Of a DNA stretch of 64,000 nt, positions 59,446 through 64,000 are shown piece after piece. Made by a program: the position numbers and the translations under genes. The notes under the pieces were generated by a model. It was not told the DNA's origin, made no database searches, and saw only the letters and a list, made by a program, of their open reading frames with translations. Within the stretch, counting starts at the first letter, position 1. Each line of letters starts with the position of its first letter. This DNA comes from Sphingobium sp. SCG-1 (lineage in GTDB: Bacteria > Pseudomonadota > Alphaproteobacteria > Sphingomonadales > Sphingomonadaceae). The stretch is from assembly GCF_002953135.1 (NCBI RefSeq), contig NZ_CP026373.1, positions 62,001 through 126,000 of the forward strand. The letters run 5' to 3'.

Positions 59446-60444
59446 ATGGCAAGTGCTCCACCCGAGGTTCTGAAACCCCTCAAGACATGGTCTCATTTAG
59501 CGGAACGTCGCAAGCGGCCTTCTGAATATGAAATCGTGTCTACCAATCTCCATTACCGCCAGAACAATCCTGAGAGCCCATGGGAGCTCGATCCTAATAT
59601 CCACATGAACGAATGGTACCGAACATATTGCAATTCTAGCCCTCTCAAACATACGAACTGGGATGAGTTTCGGGATCCTGACACTCTAATCTATCGTACA
59701 TACAATATCCTCCAAGACGGCCAGGAGCAGTATGTAGGCGGTTTGCTGGATCAGTTTAGCGATAGAGAGCACGACAAGAGCTTGGATGCCGACTGGGTAA
59801 GAACGCTCTCACAGCTCTATGCGCCGGCCCGATATCTTTTCCACACCCTTCAAATGTCGTCGGCCTATCTTATGCAGATCGCCCCTTCGAGCACTATATC
59901 GAACTGCGCGATTTTTCAGGCCGCGGATTCGCTGCGCTGGCTCACCCATACAGCATATCGTACGCGTGAATTGGCGAACGAATACCCACAGGCGGGATTT
60001 GGCGTCGCCGAACGATCGTTGTGGGAAGAGGACCCTGCATGGCAGGGTTTGCGCGAGATGATGGAGCGCGTTCTGGTAACCTGGGATTGGGCAGAGCATT
60101 TCGTCGCGCTCAATCTGGTAGCCAAGCCTGCTATTGAGGAGCTCATGTTTGGGGCGCTCACGAAGGCCGCCACCGACGCTGGCGACACCCTCTACAGCCT
60201 TCTGTCTCAGGCCCAAATGCGCGATGCTGAGCGTCACCGCAGGTGGTCTACCGCTCTGGTCGCTTTTACAACCTCAGAACCTGAAAATGGTTCGCGGATT
60301 TCAGAGTGGATCACGAAATGGATGCCCATGGCAACGGCTGCGATCGACGCCTTTGCAGCGGGACTACCGGACGACGCTGAAGTTGCTGCTTTAGCAAAGA
60401 GCCGAGTGCAGCAGTTCCACAACAGTCTGAATCTGCAAGATTAA
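59446..60444 (+). CDS. tmoE: Toluene monooxygenase beta subunit (TmoE type)
   Basis: 332 aa ferritin-fold beta subunit: KTWSHLAERRKRPSEYEIVS, TYNILQDGQEQYVGGLLDQF, TLSQLYAPARYLFHTLQMSS and HFVALNLVAKPAIEELMFG. No iron ligands, as expected. It is followed by a hairpin before the reductase gene. Confidence 0.93.
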   Translation: MASAPPEVLKPLKTWSHLAERRKRPSEYEIVSTNLHYRQNNPESPWELDPNIHMNEWYRTYCNSSPLKHTNWDEFRDPDTLIYRTYNILQDGQEQYVGGLLDQFSDREHDKSLDADWVRTLSQLYAPARYLFHTLQMSSAYLMQIAPSSTISNCAIFQAADSLRWLTHTAYRTRELANEYPQAGFGVAERSLWEEDPAWQGLREMMERVLVTWDWAEHFVALNLVAKPAIEELMFGALTKAATDAGDTLYSLLSQAQMRDAERHRRWSTALVAFTTSEPENGSRISEWITKWMPMATAAIDAFAAGLPDDAEVAALAKSRVQQFHNSLNLQD

Positions 60445-60453
60445 AGCCACGGT

Positions 60454-60478
60454 CCCTCGCGGCCATAAGCCGCGGGGG
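60454..60478. terminator. Hairpin between tmoE and tmoF
   Basis: CCCTCGCGGC and GCCGCGGGGG form a 10-bp stem (one G-T pair) with loop CATAA, 9 bases after the tmoE stop. No T-run. It could lower expression of the reductase relative to the hydroxylase. Confidence 0.55.
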
Positions 60479-60506
60479 CACCGACGCTCAAGATTAGGGG
60501 TAGGCA

Positions 60507-61526
60507 GTGGCCGGCGGTCAAATCACAATCAAGGAAACCGGCGAACGCTTTCTTCAAAGTCATGTCGACGGCTCGATCTTGCGGGCGGCGCTGCGAGCCG
60601 GGATAGGGTTTCCCTATGAGTGCAGTTCTGGCGGCTGTGGTAGTTGTCGATTTAAGCCAGTTGAAGGCGACTTTTCGGATCTCTCGTTGGATCCGGGCGG
60701 CTTAAGCGAGCGTGACAAGCGAAAGGGGTTCCGTCTTGCGTGTCAAAGCAGTGCGGTCGGGGACGTCACGATCAGCGTCACAACGCGGCGGGAGTTCGAA
60801 CCGAAGCACCGCTTCAACAGATTCGCGGCGCGACTGACGGCGCTCCGGGATCTCACACCAGACATGCGCGAGTTTACGTTTGTTGGACCCAAGGCCGCAA
60901 TGTTCCTTCCGGGACAATATGCTATTCTTGAAGGACCGGCCAACCAGACCCGGTGCTACTCGATGAGCAATTTACCCAACGATCAGGGTAACTGGCAATT
61001 CATCATCAAGCGGGTGGTCACCGGCGAGTTTTCAAACTGGCTGTTTGGACTTGAAATCGGCGAGGCCCTTACGATTGATGGGCCTGTAGGCTTGGCACAT
61101 ATTGTCGAAGCATCGCAACGAGATGTCATATGTATCGCAGGTGGATCAGGCCTTGCCCCAATAATCTCCATCGCTCGCGCGCTCGCGTCTGACCCCGCTC
61201 ATGCAGCAAAGCAAATCCATATATTTTACGGAGGACGCACGCCTGCTGATCTTTGCGGGGAAGGGCATCTTAACGAGTTTCCTTGCTGGGGCGAGCGACT
61301 TCGCTTCCATTCTGTCGTCTCTGACCAAGCAGCAGCGGACGCGGCCGGCTGGACCGGAGAGACCGGATTCGTCCACGAAAGCGTGATCAGACAATTTGGC
61401 GAGAAGGTAAAGGATCATGAGATCTATTTCGCTGGTCCACCGCCCATGGCGACGGCGTTGCAGTCCGCGCTGATGCTCGAAATGAAGGTCCCGTTTGAGC
61501 AAATCCACTTCGACCGGTTCTTTTAA
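60507..61526 (+). CDS. tmoF: Toluene monooxygenase NADH reductase (TmoF type)
   Basis: 339 aa from GTG 60507. Ferredoxin domain with YECSSGGCGSCRFKP (CX4CX2C) and a fourth Cys in RLACQ; FAD site RCYSMSNLP; NAD domain IAGGSGLAPIISIARAL and YFAGPPPMATAL. It supplies electrons to the Rieske protein TmoC. Sequence is distinct from the dmpP-type reductase, so each monooxygenase keeps its own electron chain. Confidence 0.93.
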   Translation: MAGGQITIKETGERFLQSHVDGSILRAALRAGIGFPYECSSGGCGSCRFKPVEGDFSDLSLDPGGLSERDKRKGFRLACQSSAVGDVTISVTTRREFEPKHRFNRFAARLTALRDLTPDMREFTFVGPKAAMFLPGQYAILEGPANQTRCYSMSNLPNDQGNWQFIIKRVVTGEFSNWLFGLEIGEALTIDGPVGLAHIVEASQRDVICIAGGSGLAPIISIARALASDPAHAAKQIHIFYGGRTPADLCGEGHLNEFPCWGERLRFHSVVSDQAAADAAGWTGETGFVHESVIRQFGEKVKDHEIYFAGPPPMATALQSALMLEMKVPFEQIHFDRFF

Positions 61527-61540
61527 GGAGGGTTCGCTTC

Positions 61541-62602
61541 ATGAAGTCTGCAGTTTACCATGGTCCGCACGATATACGATGCGAAGAGGTCAAGGCGCCT
61601 AGCTTGAATGAGGATCATCAGATGCTGGTCGAAGTATCTGCAACCTCGATCTGCGGGTCCGATTTGCATATATATCGGGGCACGCTGGACGCGATCATGG
61701 AGAAAGGCAGATCGACCACGGGGCATGAACTTATTGGGATCGTTGCTGAGACCGGCTCGGCCGTATCTAAATTTAAACGTGGCGATCGTATTACAATCGC
61801 CTATTCAGCGTCGTGCGGCGACTGTTACATGTGCCATGTCGGCCAGACGGCGCATTGTGAGACCACCAAAAAGGCGGTTTACGGGTTTGGCGTCCCGTTC
61901 GGAGATCTCAATGGTACGCATGCCGAAGCATTGATCGTGCCATACGCGGATGCTCACGCAATGCACGTACCGGAAGCAATATCAGACGCTGCTGCGCTCA
62001 CCTTGTCATGCAACCTGCCGTCCGCGATGATTGCCGCGCGTCTCGCCGCAATTGAGCCAGGTGAGAATGTGGCGGTCATCGGCTGCGGCCCAACCGGGCT
62101 TATGGCATTGGACCTCGCGCTCGGCCAGCGGCCTGGAACGGTGGTTGTGTTTGATAAGGTTGAGCATCGCCTGGCCTTGGCCGGAGCCAAGGGCGCGATC
62201 ATTATCAATGTCGACGAAGAGGGTTGGCTCGAGCGTGCGTTGGCAGAAACGGGGAGTCGCGGGTTCGACAAGGTGATCGAAGTGGTCGGTACGAAGGACT
62301 CACTGGACGCCGCCCTCGCACTGGTAAGACCTGGCGGCACCATTGCTGCGATCGGAGTTTTCTGCGACCCGGAGTTCGCTCTCAACACCGCTGATGTATT
62401 TCTGCGAGACATAAGTCTTCACATGAACGGATTTGCAAACGTTCAACCAGCAATGTGGGAAGGACTTCGGTTGCTCGAAAGAGGCGGGTTGCAGCCTGAA
62501 GCTTACTTCAGCCATGAGTTTAGGCTCGCAGACATTGGAACGGCATTTTCTACGTTTAACGACAAGGCTGATGGCGCCATGAAAATGCTTATTCGGCCCT
62601 AG
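61541..62602 (+). CDS. Zinc-dependent medium-chain alcohol dehydrogenase
   Basis: 353 aa. Catalytic zinc site CGSDLHIY plus GHE (ELIG), structural zinc motif CGDCYMCHVGQTAHC (CX2CX2CX7C), and NAD Rossmann motif VIGCGPTGLMAL followed by VFDK. It starts 14 bases after tmoF, so it belongs to the operon. Likely substrates are alcohols from side-chain oxidation or from alkene/epoxide metabolism; the sequence does not decide which. It is not part of the standard tmoABCDEF set. Confidence 0.88.
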   Translation: MKSAVYHGPHDIRCEEVKAPSLNEDHQMLVEVSATSICGSDLHIYRGTLDAIMEKGRSTTGHELIGIVAETGSAVSKFKRGDRITIAYSASCGDCYMCHVGQTAHCETTKKAVYGFGVPFGDLNGTHAEALIVPYADAHAMHVPEAISDAAALTLSCNLPSAMIAARLAAIEPGENVAVIGCGPTGLMALDLALGQRPGTVVVFDKVEHRLALAGAKGAIIINVDEEGWLERALAETGSRGFDKVIEVVGTKDSLDAALALVRPGGTIAAIGVFCDPEFALNTADVFLRDISLHMNGFANVQPAMWEGLRLLERGGLQPEAYFSHEFRLADIGTAFSTFNDKADGAMKMLIRP

Positions 62603-62645
62603 TGCTATAGTCTTGCGATGAGAAACAAAAAAAGGGAGAGGGAAT

Positions 62646-64000
62646 ATGAAAATCAAAACCACGACGGTACTGGTTCTTCTTGCAGCTGGCACAGCTTCGC
62701 CGGCTTGGGCAACCGACGTTTTTACACTGGAGGGATTTGGCGCGATCTCACGCGGCCTGGGCGGTGCTGCTGTCTCGCTTGACGTAGGGCCTGCTGGTAT
62801 CATGAGCAATCCAGCAACTTTATCACTTTCAACAGACAATCTGGATCCCGACTCAAATTCTCAGCTGCTCATCGGTCTCGACATGGTAGCCACCAATATC
62901 GATGCTTACAACGATGCCACCGGAGCAAAAGCCGCCTCACACACGCATTCACGCAATCGTGGGCCATATTTCGCCCCGGAGCTAGCGTATATCAGGCGCT
63001 CGGGCAAATTTACCTTCGGGATCGGCGCGTTTGCGCTTGGTGGTCTTGGGACCGAATATGGGAAGAGCAGCTTTCTTTCTAACGGACTTTCGGGTGCGCC
63101 GACGGGTCTGGACAACTCAAGCCGCATGCTGGCCTTGGATATTCCTGCCGCGGTGAGCGTCAAAGTAACCGACCGGCTGACGATCGGTGGTTCGATCGAT
63201 GCGGTGTGGATCGGGCTGAACCTTGGCCTACAACTCCAGGCCGATCAGGTGGGATCGCTTATCGGCAGCGGAAGAGTCAGTGGTAGCCTCGTACCGGTGC
63301 TTGGTGGGATTCCCGGTCTCGACGCCGCCCACTTTGGCTTAACCCGGAATAATCACCTACTTAACGGCGTAGACGGCTGGGGCCTCGGAGGACGTGTTGG
63401 CTTCACCTACAAGCTGACGCCCTCCACAACGATCGGCGGCGCATATAATTTCAAAACCGATGTCGCAGATCTGAAAGGTCCTGCGACACTTACGGCAGTG
63501 TCGACTATCGCCGGGCAAATCCCGCTCACCGGCAGGATCCGTGTCCGCGACTTTCAGATGCCTGCGCGGCTTTCCGTAGGTGTCACTCAGAGATTTGGCG
63601 CTCAGCTCTTGATCACTGCTGAGTATCAACGAGTGTTCTGGAAAGATGCCATGAAGAATATCAATGTCGGATTCGAAGCCGACGCCGGGGGAGACATCAA
63701 CGTGCTCCTCCCGCAGAACTACAGGAACCAGGACATTGTGGCAATTGGCGGGGCCTATGAAATGGGTCCTATGACGTTCCGCGCAGGCGCGAGATTTGCC
63801 TCTCAAGCAACGCCGGGCGCCACGCTTCTGGCGGTTGTTCCCGGCATCCCGAAATATCATGCGTCGGCCGGCATGACTTACAAACTTGGCAAGCGCCAAG
63901 CCATCGACTTCGCATATTCACATGCCTTTAAGGAAAGGGTATCGAACGATGGCCTACCCAATACCTCACAGCCGCTCAGCGTGACACATTCCCAGAACAA
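62646..64000 (+). CDS. FadL/TodX-family outer-membrane hydrocarbon porin, 3' end outside the window
   Basis: From ATG 62646 (GGGAGAGG upstream) at least 451 codons are open to the window end. A signal peptide ends near TASPAWA (about residue 22). The FadL start motif follows: FTLEGFGAISRGLGGAAVSL, with GPAGIMSNPATLSL (the NPA motif of the plug). Repeated beta-strand pattern to the end (GGAYNFKTDVADL, LLITAEYQRVFWKD). TodX/TbuX-type members bring toluene and similar hydrocarbons across the outer membrane. Only a few C-terminal strands seem to be missing. Confidence 0.9.
   Translation, partial: MKIKTTTVLVLLAAGTASPAWATDVFTLEGFGAISRGLGGAAVSLDVGPAGIMSNPATLSLSTDNLDPDSNSQLLIGLDMVATNIDAYNDATGAKAASHTHSRNRGPYFAPELAYIRRSGKFTFGIGAFALGGLGTEYGKSSFLSNGLSGAPTGLDNSSRMLALDIPAAVSVKVTDRLTIGGSIDAVWIGLNLGLQLQADQVGSLIGSGRVSGSLVPVLGGIPGLDAAHFGLTRNNHLLNGVDGWGLGGRVGFTYKLTPSTTIGGAYNFKTDVADLKGPATLTAVSTIAGQIPLTGRIRVRDFQMPARLSVGVTQRFGAQLLITAEYQRVFWKDAMKNINVGFEADAGGDINVLLPQNYRNQDIVAIGGAYEMGPMTFRAGARFASQATPGATLLAVVPGIPKYHASAGMTYKLGKRQAIDFAYSHAFKERVSNDGLPNTSQPLSVTHSQN

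Noticed and set aside
1..64000. CRISPR arrays, rRNA or tRNA genes
   Set aside because: No regularly spaced repeats other than the iterons and no cloverleaf or rRNA-like sequence was recognised by eye; a covariance-model scan would be needed to exclude small RNAs.

Overview
The window looks like part of a large sphingomonad (Sphingobium/Novosphingobium/Sphingomonas-type) plasmid. It holds an iteron-type replication initiator, parA/parB with palindromic centromere candidates, a long backbone block with ssb, primase-like and antirestriction genes, metal-resistance genes, and a large aromatic catabolic region. No rRNA, tRNA or CRISPR array was seen. The organism is inferred from gene content and composition, not proven.

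Layout. (1) About 1-13.4 kb: a minus-strand backbone block transcribed from ssb towards the window start (ssb, CHC2/Toprim protein, 1405-aa methyltransferase/Strawberry-notch helicase, large ParB-like protein, ArdC-type antirestriction protein, conserved unknowns, DUF2493 protein). It is interrupted at 1.7-3.1 kb by a small metal island: an arsH remnant and a merR-merT-GDCCVxC mini-operon without merA. (2) 13.4-20.1 kb: iteron origin, rep, parA, parB, a DUF1612/HTH-type gene, and a tyrosine recombinase next to a dif-like site. Two inverted copies of the origin iteron lie inside parB. (3) 20.1-36.8 kb: metal resistance, namely a MerR regulator with a glutaredoxin-MauE protein, a cus-type Cu/Ag RND system with CusF, a CsoR/InrS-like repressor with a frameshifted NreB-like exporter, and a czc-type RND system. 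(4) 37.2-50.5 kb: a perfect inverted repeat with a small wHTH-like gene, then the phenol/meta-cleavage region. A sigma54 activator (DmpR/XylR type) and 4-oxalocrotonate tautomerase are on the minus strand. A plus-strand operon follows: dmpKLMNOP-like phenol hydroxylase, ferredoxin, catechol 2,3-dioxygenase, HMS dehydrogenase, hydratase, decarboxylase and a heme-binding-type protein. (5) 50.8-56.4 kb: an IS66 element with a second IS66 nested in its tnpB, both with intact 8-bp target duplications. (6) 56.6-64 kb: a toluene-4-monooxygenase-type operon (tmoABCDEF-like), a zinc alcohol dehydrogenase and a FadL/TodX porin running off the window.

How it works together: the Tmo-like enzyme can hydroxylate benzene/toluene to phenol/cresols. 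The Dmp-like enzyme can convert these to catechols. Catechol 2,3-dioxygenase and the 4-oxalocrotonate branch then carry them to 2-hydroxypentadienoate/4-hydroxy-2-oxovalerate. The last steps (aldolase, acetaldehyde dehydrogenase) and the HMS hydrolase are not in the window. Candidate sigma54 promoters precede both monooxygenase operons, so one aromatic-sensing activator may control both tiers. Several genes are broken (amber codon, two one-base frameshifts, gene remnants), which could be real decay or sequence error.
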